Origin: Arthrobotrys musiformis
Lineage: Eukaryota; Ascomycota; Orbiliomycetes; Orbiliales; Orbiliaceae
Direction: 5' to 3'
NCBI GenBank assembly: GCA_036971715.1
Contig: JAVHJL010000002.1
Location: 1,706,501 to 1,770,500 of the forward strand
Length of the DNA stretch: 64,000 bases
Shown: in pieces, positions 37,229 through 48,124 of the stretch
Layout: each line of letters begins with the position of its first letter
Numbering within the stretch: the stretch's first letter is position 1
Notes under the pieces: model-generated
The model's input: the letters and a program-made list of their open reading frames with translations, nothing else
Told to the model about the DNA's origin: nothing
The model's database searches: none
Program-made: the position numbers and the translations under genes

Positions 37229-37327
37229 CGTCAGCGACAGGATTCGAACCTGTGCGGGCGAACCCATTTGATGTCCAACTCAGAGGAGAATTCGAGTCAA
37301 ACGCCTTAACCACTCGGCCACGCTGAC
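37229..37327 (-). tRNA. tRNA-Ser(CGA), intron-containing
   Basis: Read on the minus strand, the acceptor stem GTCAGCG pairs perfectly with CGCTGAC, followed by discriminator G. The box A region is TGGCCGAGTGG and box B is GGTTCGAATCC. The anticodon stem TTTGA/TCAAA flanks a loop CTCGAAA after removal of an 18-nt intron (37290-37273), giving anticodon CGA. The long variable arm TGGGTTCGCCCGC is diagnostic of the serine class. The mature length is about 81 nt. It sits alone in the gene-poor region. Confidence 0.93.
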
Positions 37328-39379
37328 ATTTGGAGGTGTTCGATGGTGACGAGTCCGGAAGGCCGAATATAAATCTTTTGACTTCTGGTGCCCATGCCGT
37401 AGGAATCATGTCAAGATCGATTGTATCGAGATATCAGGACCTCATCCCGCTCGGTTATGGAAGACGCTGCAACAAGCTACCAATCATCGAAACTGGGGGC
37501 GTTCTCCCGCGACATTGCCGTAGTTAGAGCCTATAACCCTTTCATCATATAAGCAAACCCCACCTACGAAAGATCAAACCAATTGGCCAAACCCGTTGCA
37601 TGGGCATAGGCATGGCATGGCCCACCGATGTGGAACTCGAGGTAGTATTCACAACGTCTATACATGACGGAGAACCCATACAGGGCTAACAGGAGAATAT
37701 TACAAGCTGAAGTATGCTTCTTATGTACATGTACATAAATATTAGAAGTAAATACTCACATACGTACCCCGGCTGAGCGCATATTATAGTTTGGACGTCA
37801 ATACGATCTTCAACGTACTAATAAATGTCTCGGGGTCGGGTACCAGGATCCTGGCCCTGTACAGCTGTACCAATGCAAACGAGGATTGGGATTTGAATAT
37901 ATCCCACGGACCATAAACTGATTGATTGATTCACCGCACGATGAAGCCTTTTGTTTCGCGATCGATCCGATCAAATTCGATTTTTCGAATCTAACCCAGT
38001 TGACGAAGAAAGATCTTGACAATGCGTTTTTCTTCTTTTTCCCCCCTCCAGTAACACCACATATGCCATGTATGTTTCTGCTTAGACTCTACCCCATCTG
38101 CACTTAAGTAATTATTACCGGGGCGCCGGTCTTTACTTAGGCATTTAGTACACAAAATAAATGCTGATTCAATTATTAGAGGTATCAATTTGCACCCCGC
38201 GTACGAGTTCGAAACACGGCTCAACGAAGGCCCTTGATATTACGGCGAACACTAATGTCTACAAAGGGAACCAACGGGGGGAACCCACACCCAATACCCG
38301 CAAACTATTAGCGAAAAAAACAAGAAAAAATAAGAAATAACACAAACACCAAGGTCGATTTCGGATAAGCGACGTCTGGTCTTTGCTTCTGCCAATATAG
38401 GAACACTAAACATTTCAGCACGATAGTGGAGCAACAGCATGCGAATGGATGCAGAAAAAAGCCAGTTTTCCCTCGCTCCTTTGCTGTTTTTATACCACCG
38501 GGCGGGACACACTACATGGGCTACTGTTATAAGCATCCGAGAGATAACGGCAGCTGGACACATTGGGAGTAAAAAGTCAGAGGAGGCCAGAAAAATGCGG
38601 CATGCATCTGGTCGGGTCTAATTCTAATTACCTAGGTGCCGAAAGGAAGGAGACTATAATAGTGCCCGGGCGGCATATGCTGGAGTGTCGTTTGCACGAT
38701 TCTCCGTCCATTCAGATCCCATGCTTGGGGGCTGCTCATGCTTTTTGCTATTTAACTACCACGAGGCTCCGACGAAGCTATCGATATATATACACACCTA
38801 GCTACAACCTGGCCTGTCTACCCGCCGACCTTCTCTTATTTTATATAAGATCTTGCTACTTGGCTTTTTTCAGCTTTCTTTTCTTTTCTTTTATATCTAC
38901 TTAATCAGCTAGTGTAGTCTCGATTCCTATAAATATTGTATTACCGGCTATCGATCACTAGTCCCATATTTATATACACCTATCCTTCCTCGCATACGTA
39001 TACATAAAGGTATCTACTTACCTCAGCTGCTTGGCTCGTGCTTACAAAAACCTACCCGCTTGCTCTCTTCCTTTCTCCCTCGGTCCCTTTCTCTCTTAAT
39101 TCTAATAGTTTTATAACATTTTTTTTATGTCGTGACCCGTTAGCCGGCTTTCCTTGCATTGCATACGATATAATTGTTTCGGCGTGCGGCTCAGACTCGA
39201 CCAGGCCAACCAACTTAGCCAACGACGTTAAGGTTCCTACCGTTCCCTCGGCGCTGTGAAGCGTTCCAGTTGAGTTTGGGTGCCACCACCGACCGACCCA
39301 CCGCTGCGTACCACATTCCGCATACAAACAAACCCCATTTGAATTCTCGGAACTTTCCTTCCCTCCCACCTTCCCCACG

Positions 39380-42300
39380 ATGACTTCCAAAAGCTCAGAT
39401 CTTGCCGACAAGTTAGGCAGGCTGGACCTCAAGGACAGAAAAATGCCTTTCCTACGACGCAAAAGCGAAGGAGAAATCAACCTCTCGGGGAACATTGCGA
39501 ACGACGACTTAGCGCTTGATGACGTAAGTGGGATAGCCCAGCAAGCCTTGTTTGCAAGATGTTGTATTTAGGCACTCTGAGCCGATGGGGAGAATGCCCA
39601 ATGCCTGCAACGTCTGCCCCCGTGCTGTTCTTTCGGATGGCGATGCTCCAAATTCGTCAGCAAAAGCTAACCAGTTCCTAATTTTTTCGGGGGAAATGTT
39701 AATAGGTCAAAAGATATGGCTTCGAAGGCAAGCCATCGGCTTTAGCTTACGATCCCGTACAATCTCTTATTGCGGTCGGCACGAATGAGACGGATACCAC
39801 GCCCGGTGCAATCTATATCTTCGGTCAGAGCAGAGTATCCGTCAGATACAACTTACCAAGAAAAACATCAGTAAAGCACCTACGGATACACGATAACAGG
39901 CTTTTCGCTCTTGATACCAAACATGAATTACACCATTTCAATCTTGAAACCAATGCACTGGTGTGCTCGTGGTCCCCCCCGGGAGCCGTTTCAGCAATCT
40001 GTAGTGACCCGGCGACGGATTTCATTTTTCTCGGTCTACAAAATGGAGAGACCGTAGTTTTCGACGTGGACGGAAATATAGCAGCCCCTCTGAAAATCCC
40101 AAACCTATGGAAGGAACACAGCCCGAAGGCACTTTCACTGCCGGTTGTTTCTCTCGCCATGCACCCGAGGGATCTGGGTACTCTTTTAATTGGGTATCTT
40201 GAAGGAGCCTTGCTGTTCTCCCTGAAACAGAACAAAGCTACTCACACGATGAAATTCGAATTGAAACCCGGTGCACCTGGTGGAGATTTAGACGCCGCAA
40301 CTATTAAAACTTTGCGAAAACCGAAGCTTTCGAATGCCATATTCAATCCTAGCGGTACAACTATCTTGACAACCTACGAAGATGGATGCATAGCTTTCTG
40401 GAGTACGTCCGACGGCAGATTGTTGACTGCAAGGACTTTGCAAGACTTTGATGTTCATCTGCCAGCTCCTGTAATGGCTGGGTTTGGTGGTGGGCCAGCT
40501 TTGGGGGCTGCATTCACACTCAGAGAACCTTTTCACAAGGTTGCGTGGTGCTGCACGAACAATATTGACGACACATGTCTCCTAGTATCCGGTGGTAACA
40601 ATGTTGGGATGGCTGCAAAGGGTTTAACATTGATCGAATTTGGGGTTGCACCAAATAACATCACTTCGTCTTGGAAGCAGATAACGGAGCATCTCGGAAA
40701 TCCTAAACGACAGCGATTTTTACCAGTACCGCATAACATCGATGTCGTCGACTTTTGCATGTTGCCAAAAACTTCCCCGTATCACGCCGGTTCGCATGAC
40801 CCGTCTGCTATGATGGTCCTGTTCACTAATGGTGACATTGCGACCCTTCGATATCCAGACGGTGAATATATGTCACCAGCCGGTATGATGCATCCGAGTT
40901 TGGCCATGGTACACCCAAAGCCGTTCTCGATGGAAGTCGCCCCTATCAACCGTGAAAAGTGGCTCGGTATGGTGGCCGTCCGAGACAAGCCGGCAGCGTA
41001 CTTTAAGGGAGGCGCCGACGCTAAAAAGATGACCCGAAGATACCAGGATAGGAGTATCGCATGCACTATTCACAAAGATGCAACAGTAAGAGTTTGGGAT
41101 CTTGGCCACAACGATGAGATTGAGAACCCAGAGGCTTTGGAGCTTGACCTTGGTGTGGTCGTTGGCAAACCTGGCGCTGTCAAGGTTTCGGCGGTATCTG
41201 CATCTCAAGCAACCGGTGAAATGGCAGTGGGATTGGAATCCGGTGAAGTAGTTATCTATCGATGGGGCCGTAACAAGAGCTACAAGGGTGCCCTCCAGAG
41301 CCCTACGAGCCCGGCCGTGGGCATGAAGGGATCTCCCTTTGGCCAAATTCGGGACATCGCAAGCCAAGCAGATCCATCGCTTAAAGAAGGACTTATCCCA
41401 CTTTATCTTATGGATGCTGGCTCTGGCTCTGTCAAGACTACGGCCGTTAGTGATGTTGGTTTCGTGGCTGTCGGTTACGACAGTGGCACCTTGACCGTTG
41501 TCGATCTTCGAGTATGTTTCCCCGCTCTATCAGCTCCTGAAGTTGTATTACTAACCATATTTTCTCTTTAGGGCCCGACCGTCATCTACTCCATCGTCAT
41601 CAGCACCGTTACTAAGGATGTCAACCGTATCAAAGAAGTTGCTAAAGCAGCGGCAAAACGAAGCAGCTTGACCTCGATCGCTAAAGATATCAAGCGAGGC
41701 AGTGTAGCAGTTGCTAGCTTTTCGAAGGAACTTCCAGGGCAGGCAAAACGCACTAGCTTTGCAGGCTTTAGGAAAACTGGTTCTCTAAGTATGGGTCTAG
41801 GTAGCAGTAGCAACAGCAGTAGCATTAGCATCGGTGGCGGGAAAGAAGAAAAAGAAAAGGAAAAGGAAAAGGACAAAGAAAAGGAAGACAAGACTGAATA
41901 TGTGACTACAATGGCGTTTTCCGTCCTGACCGTTGGAGAAGATGGTATGAATGCTTTCTCGCGACCTCCTTTCTTATTGACATCAACTAACTTTGTTACA
42001 GAATTCTCCAGCATCTGTCTTCACGTCGGAACTAACCTCAAGAATGTCATGACATTCAAGATATTACCCGATGGCAATCGATTCACTGTTTCTTGTGCAG
42101 GAGGCCACCCGATTGATCACCCAGCTCTTGCTTTGATTCCTATTAACTCTGAAACCGGAGCTTCAGCACGTGCGACACCAGAGGCCGTTGCTGGCTTGCG
42201 TCAAGGAAACTTTGTCAACGGTTTCATTGTTTGTGTCTCGTCCAATCAGGCCAGAATTATCCTACCCCCGGACGACAAGGAGAACCACAAATCCTGGGAC

Positions 42301-43021
42301 GAAATGACCTGCGTTCAGGCCGCTGTGGTTGAGCTTCCTGATAAGGGTATCGTCTTAGCGTGTGTATACACTACCGGCAGAGTTAGGGTATTCTCAATAC
42401 CGGCATTGAAGGAAATCGGTGTGTTCGACCTACCTGCCCAAGTTGATCGGACTAAACTGTCGAACTGTCGAATTACTCGGGAAGGCTTTATATCCGCATG
42501 GACTAGCCATGTTGAGATTGGATTATTCTACATGTGGGGAACGGGCAAGCAACTGTAAGTCGCCCCCAAAAATGCCTCGAGTCTAACCTGCAAGTCACTA
42601 ATCTTCTTTGCTCTTCTCCAATAGTCACTCCCAACCGAAGGACGTTCTCTACAACCCGGAAATTACCCTCCCAGCCCGCCCCACCATTAGCGGCCTTCAA
42701 TGGATTAGTGGAACACAGCACATCTCAGCCGTCGATTTCGATCTCCTCGTCGGCGGACCAGACCGTCCACCGTCCCAGAGACAATTAAAGGCCCAAAAAA
42801 AATCCAACGGAGGTGATAAGAGCCCCGTAGCCGCCAATGGCAACACCGTTTTTAGCAGCATGGCTGACGCTTTCAACGCACGAACCCAAAATCTACAAAA
42901 TTTCCAGGATAACATGCAGAATCTAGAAAATACAACTGCGGAGTTTGCAAAGGCCACTAGCAAGTTTATTGACGGCCAGAAGCGTAAGGCTGTCTTGGGA
43001 GGTGCGAAGTCTTTGTTCTAA
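39380..43021 (+). CDS. Sro7 / Lgl / tomosyn-family exocytosis regulator
   Basis: Lethal-giant-larvae family protein that binds the Sec9-type t-SNARE and the Sec4 GTPase at sites of polarised secretion. Exons: 39380-39523, 39706-41511, 41572-41944, 42002-42554, 42625-43021, giving about 1,090 aa. The N-terminus (MPFLRRKS) leads into VKRYGFEGKPSALAYDP, the first blade of the double WD40-like propeller. Repeats with VVFDVDG, IAFWSTSDG, VRVWDLGHN and VVIYRWG follow. A basic/Ser-rich loop (about 41750-41900) precedes the second propeller. The C-terminus (SSMADAFNARTQNLQNF to KSLF) is an R-SNARE-like helix, as in tomosyn and Sro7. The stretch 41945-42001 reads as open sequence but is a 57-nt in-frame intron. 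It has donor GTATGA, branch CTAAC and acceptor ACAG, and its removal gives GEDEFSSICLHVGTN, which matches the family. Confidence 0.88.
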
Positions 43022-44044
43022 ACGAAAAAGACGGAAAGAAAAAAAAAAGCATATAAAGATAATGAAAATAGGTACCAAGTTACCACACATACAAGGAATC
43101 AAGTAACAATTGGGGGAAGAAGAAAAAGAAATAGGGATGAAGAACGGATAGTTGAAGTTATCATACCATTGGCGTTTTCGGAGGATACAAATTGGAGAGA
43201 CACAACAACGGTGATTCTAACAGGATAGTCGGGTTTCCCCTCTTTTCTTTGTATTAACTTTTTTTTTGTTTTTTTCATAACCTTGCATTATTCTTCTTGT
43301 CGGAAAGACTTTCTTAGCTTATTATTTAACATTAAACATTAATCCTTATTACTATCCGTATGGTTAAATATCTAGATATCTATGTACAAGTAAAGTTAAA
43401 CTAGAGCCTTCTGGATCTCAAAGCTGCAAATGTGTTTGAATCAATAAGGTGTTTAAAAAAGCGCCATAAGAATACCTTATAGTCTATACTTTTAGGAGCC
43501 CCAAAACGGCCAAAAAAGCAGGGAATTAAGAGGGTGATAGCACCAAGGGCTGCATGCTCTGAAGGAAGCAGCTTGTGCAGTTCATCAAGACAAAGCGGTA
43601 TAAATTTGATGATTGCATGTAAAGCTTGGCACAAACGACTTTGTTTAATATAGCTATGAATAACATAGGGCAACCGAGCTGGCTGGCTCTAAACAACAGC
43701 ATCGGTCAATCGGATACCTTTTATTTCAGGATGTCGAAAAATCAGTGGCCCTTGTCCTGGCCTGGGGTCTATAACTGTCAAAGGTAATGCACAAGGGAAA
43801 GCTTGAGTCCGCGTTGGCTACGTTGGATTTTTAATACCGTTTTCTTGCCATAAACGGCGCTGTTCGGGCACAAAGCCTGAACCGACAGCTGGATCGCGCC
43901 TGTATAGAAGAGTCATATATGAGCAATTATACTTCTCGTCTCCATATGTTCATAATCCATCAACTCCACGGACTATAGTACAACCTACCATATTCCTGAT
44001 AGACAAAAGAGCAAAACAGCAGAATACCTGAAACATCATTCAAG
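43022..44044. other. Intergenic region
   Basis: The 3' flank of the Sro7-like gene and promoter of the GGCT-like gene. A 90-codon frame on the minus strand (43401-43673) has protein-like composition but no recognised family, and it is not called as a gene. Confidence 0.45.
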
Positions 44045-44512
44045 ATGGCCTCTACACCTTCAGTTCCCGTTGACGGCAGCTCTGCCAACGTCGCTGAACC
44101 CTCTGACTTCGAACCCACCCTCCTCTTCTTCTACGGAACCCTCAGGATCCCATCCGTCCTCAAACGCATCTTGAAGCTCACCGGTGACCCAGTCCTCACC
44201 CCTGCAGAGGTGCCTGGGTACAAAATCAAACTCTGGGGACCGTACCCAGCTCTCATCAAATGTGAGGATTCAACCCCAGAGAATCCATCAGTTATCAAAG
44301 GATCGACCTATAAAGTCACCACCAAGGCACACCTCGACCGTCTGAAAACTTACGAAGGCGCGAATTACGCCATGGAGCACCTTACCATCCATGAGATTTC
44401 ACCGGAAACTGAACAGAAGACCGAGAAGCAGGGTGCTACATTTGTTTGGGATGGTCTTCCGACTATACTCAAAGACGGGGAGTTCAATCCTGAAGAGTTC
44501 ACCCAGTCATAG
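44045..44512 (+). CDS. Gamma-glutamylcyclotransferase-like (AIG2-like) protein
   Basis: Single exon, 155 aa. It has the small GGCT/AIG2 beta-barrel fold. The N-terminal LLFFYGTLRIPSVL carries the YGTL substrate loop, VPGYKIKLWGPYPALI is the typical second motif, and LDRLKTYEGANYAM contains the conserved acidic residue after DxL. Members cleave gamma-glutamyl-amine or gamma-glutamyl amino-acid conjugates to 5-oxoproline; the substrate here is unknown. The polar N-terminal 25 residues precede the domain. The ATG at 44045 begins right after a short leader. Confidence 0.85.
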   Translation: MASTPSVPVDGSSANVAEPSDFEPTLLFFYGTLRIPSVLKRILKLTGDPVLTPAEVPGYKIKLWGPYPALIKCEDSTPENPSVIKGSTYKVTTKAHLDRLKTYEGANYAMEHLTIHEISPETEQKTEKQGATFVWDGLPTILKDGEFNPEEFTQS

Positions 44513-45203
44513 GAATTTCTACGATGTGGCAAATCACTTTTGGCTTTTCTGTTGAAAAAACACTTTTTTTTCCTTTCGAAATAATAAATTTATTTATCTT
44601 CTCAATCGGTCCACAGATTTCTTTGATTCACAACACGGAACTCACCTGTTGCATTTTTGATCCCGCGATAGGATGGTGCATACGACCTCGAGACAACAGC
44701 CGGCGTAAGACGAATTCAGAGCGGGAAAAAACGAAACAAAAAAAAGGAACTGGGTTCTTTTGATGGAAGAGAGGCAGCCACGCGAAGTGCGCGTTTCCAT
44801 CCCGGCTGTTAGGATTTGCTATTTTGGCTGAGAGCTTCATAGCCCGTCCGAGCACAGTCATGTTGACGTCCATGTCAGAAACCGCCCTTACGCAATCCCT
44901 GTTCAGGCACCCGAATTGCACTCGTAGCCAATTGATTCACCAATGGAATTAGAAAATTCTTAAAAAGTCCAGAAAAGAAACCCCCGCTTTGAAAAATGCT
45001 ATGTGAGATCTTGCCGCCTTGTTAGGATCATGCTTCCTTTGTAAGATGGGCCGAGAAGAGAATTGAGTATAAGTAAGCGGCCGGTTCTCTGCTTCCTGAA
45101 TTCGAAGGGATGATATCGATCGTGGTAACACAGCCCTCTTGAACCCATTCTCAACACAATTCCACCCGCGAAATCTCCAACAAGCTGATAGAACTTGTAA
45201 ATC
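44513..45203. other. Intergenic region
   Basis: The 3' flank of the AIG2-like gene and upstream region of the F-box gene. Nothing else is supported. Confidence 0.5.
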
Positions 45204-47306
45204 ATGGATCCTTCGGCGCTCGAGATACATATCGCGCTCCTCCTGCTGCCATATCTCGAAGCTACTGATGTCTGTAGAGTCAGAGGGGTAAACAAAGTAT
45301 GTTTATACGTGAAGAATCAATTGTAATCCTTGGTGATCCGATTGGCTAATACGGACTGGACCCTTTCAGCATTGGAACGAGCTCTTCTCCTCCCCCGACC
45401 TCCTCCGGTCCGCGATCCGCATCTACGGTTCCGCCTCACGGGAATATCAAATAATAATCCGTCTCGAAAATGACCTAGATTCGGGGAACGCAGACCCTCT
45501 AGCCCCCAAACTAACCCCAGAGCACTACCAAGCCCTCTTTCGAAACTTCAGCATCAGAACCCAACATCTGAGAAGGGGGACACCGATTCAAGAAATCCGC
45601 CTGCCGCTGAGGAAAAATGCATCGAATAATTTCGTATACGCCATCGCGGACGATGTGCTCGTGTACGTCAGCCCTCTGGCCGGTGGGCTGGAGGTGATAT
45701 TTTGGAATCACGATTTGGGGGAGTATTCGAATATGAGGCTGGAGTTGGGGACGAATAATATGGGCCCGCTGCCGTCTGCGTATTCCGTCAGGCGGTTGAG
45801 GGTTTTTGAAGATATATTGGTGATAGAACATACGAAGGAAGGGAAATTGGAGAATGTTACGGGGTCGTTTTACACCAATGTCGTTCAGGTGTTTAGGTTG
45901 ATATCACCGTTTGCGAAGGTGGAGGGGCAAGAAGAGGGAGAGAAACGTAAGGCGTCGTATGAACAGCTTTCACTGTTCGAGACGTTTAAATACAGACACG
46001 TCAATTATACGGTATGTTTATCCCCGCCCCATTCTTCAGTGGCTATATCAGAAGCTAAACCCTTCTTTTCTATCATGAATAGGAGGGTATCATCAGCGAC
46101 CATTCAAGGACCCACTATGCAGCCCTCAACAACCGCAGTAACGCCCTGCGAGTCGGCCTCTTCGTCTGGGATATCTTGACGGGAAAGATGGTATTCCGCT
46201 ACGAACAAGAATCACCAGGTACCAGAGGCTTCACCACCTCCCCGCTTGTCCCCGCGGATAAAGTAATCATGGTCGATTCCTCCCACGTCCTCCTCGTGAA
46301 ACCCGACTTAAGGAACGGTATGAAATGGCGGAAAGCCACCGAAGAAACAACAGGGTTTAAAGTCTACATCAAAACCCTCCCCATTACTACAGGTACGGTA
46401 TCGGAAGAACCAGGGGAAGAAGGTATCATTTCCGCTTCGGAGGAGGATATAATCCATTCAACCATCACCCGTGATAAAGACGATGAAATGCTCCAAAGTT
46501 ACCACGATTACATCCAATTCCGTGTCGTCCGACAACGTGCCCCCAAAATTCACCATCATGATACTCCAAAAGTTAGCATCTACCTAAACCTCTGGGGCCG
46601 TACTCGGATCACCAAATTGGGGAAAGTCAGCCTCTCGAGGGAGGATGAGGAATGGTCCCGTCGTCCTGTAGAACGTAACGAAATCCACCAATACGAACTC
46701 CTCACCTCGTCGCAATCCCTCCCGGGACAAAAAACAGGCTTAACCCTCCCACCTCCCGGAGAACTCCAAATCCACGCCATATACACCGCTATAAATGACA
46801 GACTCCCCTCGCAGGGATTCCCGGATCCGGACCCTAGTATTCCAAAACCCTCAATGTCAGATATCCCAATCGACTCCGACTCCGCTTTCTTCCTCAACTC
46901 GAACGGAACGGACGCATTGAGTTTCGATATGGTCTGGTCCGGCGGGAGCACGGAGTGTTTGGGAACAAGACTGATGACATTCTACTTCGGCATCCGAAGT
47001 TTTCAACTAACCGAAACTTCAAGCGCCGTATTAAAAAGAGGCAGAGGAGAACCGTTGAGATATCATTTAGACTACTCGTCCTTTTTGAAGATGCCCGGTC
47101 AACCCGGGGAGTTGAGGGAGATACCGTCGGTGCAAAGGAACGTTTTGGCCACGGCTATGTCACATCGTGGAACGATGGTACCGATGGAGGTTCATGGCGA
47201 TGAGAGAATGTCGATTTATACCGAACCAAGGCCGGAGAACGCTATTGCGGATTTAGTGATGTGTGTCTGGGGGTCCGACGAGCTGAAACTCGTTGAATCC
47301 GAGTAG
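45204..47306 (+). CDS. F-box domain protein of unknown target
   Basis: Three exons (45204-45296, 45370-46011, 46083-47306) encode about 652 aa. The first 45 residues form an F-box-like motif (LEIHIALLLLPYLEATDVCR, then VRGVNKHWNELFSSPDL) split by the first intron. This would dock to Skp1 in an SCF ubiquitin ligase. The rest is not a family I recognise. Strings such as VYAIADDVLVYVS, IFWNHDLGEY and LFVWDILTGKMVFRY look like beta-propeller blades without WD consensus, so the substrate-binding part may be a degenerate propeller. Filamentous fungi carry many such F-box proteins with divergent C-termini. The start was chosen because translation from 45204 gives the F-box after a nine-residue lead. 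Confidence 0.75.
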
Positions 47307-48124
47307 ATAGGCTTCTTTACCCTTCAAATAGTAGCTTTTATAGCTATAGACCCTCGATTCTGAGCATATCAAGATTCTTAACTACCCATATATATAAACC
47401 AAGTGATTGAATCCTACATCAAAGTCTAATTCCCAATAAACAAGAAAAAGTAAATGGACTAATAGGTCCCCACATAGGCAATGAGAATAGATTCCACGTA
47501 CGTGACATTGTGGTTCTCGCTTTATGCCCGTATATATAAGCTAAAGATATAACCAAGACTACACGTAGATGCTTTACTACAACTTTGTAGAGCGAGAAGA
47601 AAAAAGTTGAGGAGGTATTAGGACAGCTAGCGAGGGTTGGTAAAGAAATATATCCTCCCGCTGAACGGGGAAAAAAAAAAAGAGAATAAGAATGGAGAAT
47701 ATAACCGAAGAATACGCAGTACGCAGATTAGAAGAGAAAAATGGCCAAAGTAGAAAAGTATGTTAGGGATATCAAAAATAATAATAGCAACCCTATGACA
47801 GAACTTCAATTCGTATCAACATAAAACCGCGTTAAATTTCGAGAAATGAAGTGGAGAGAAATACGAGGAATAAGAGACAAAATAGAAGATGCTTCCGTAA
47901 TTATGAATATGGTATCTATAGAAATAATAATAAAAAAATAATACCCAATAGGAAAACGCCGGGGAAATGTTAGTAAATATCAATGTGAACCCATGAGATG
48001 CTAAGAAACGATAGAAGTGTCAGGCTAATAAAACGAAAGGTGGATACGAAATGAAATCGCAATTTTGGGGTGAGGGTCGAAAGGCATAGCTTTTGTTGGT
48101 CTTCCTGGGGGAAGGGGGGGGGGA
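47307..48124. other. Convergent intergenic region
   Basis: The 3' flanks of the F-box gene and frq. AT-rich; no gene is seen. In Neurospora, frq antisense RNA (qrf) begins downstream of frq; such a transcript could start here, but nothing in the sequence proves it. Confidence 0.45.

Larger units (their letters stand above)
33656..39379. other. Gene-poor region (5.7 kb) with one tRNA
   Basis: The largest gap in the window, between divergent SHMT and Sro7-like genes. Apart from tRNA-Ser(CGA) I see no gene. Open frames here are short, overlapping and unsupported. It includes a poly-A tract (about 34250-34279) and poly-T (about 35187-35204). A pyrimidine-rich stretch (38860-39370) just before the Sro7-like start is probably promoter and 5' leader. 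No transposase-like protein or long repeat was recognised. Confidence 0.5.
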
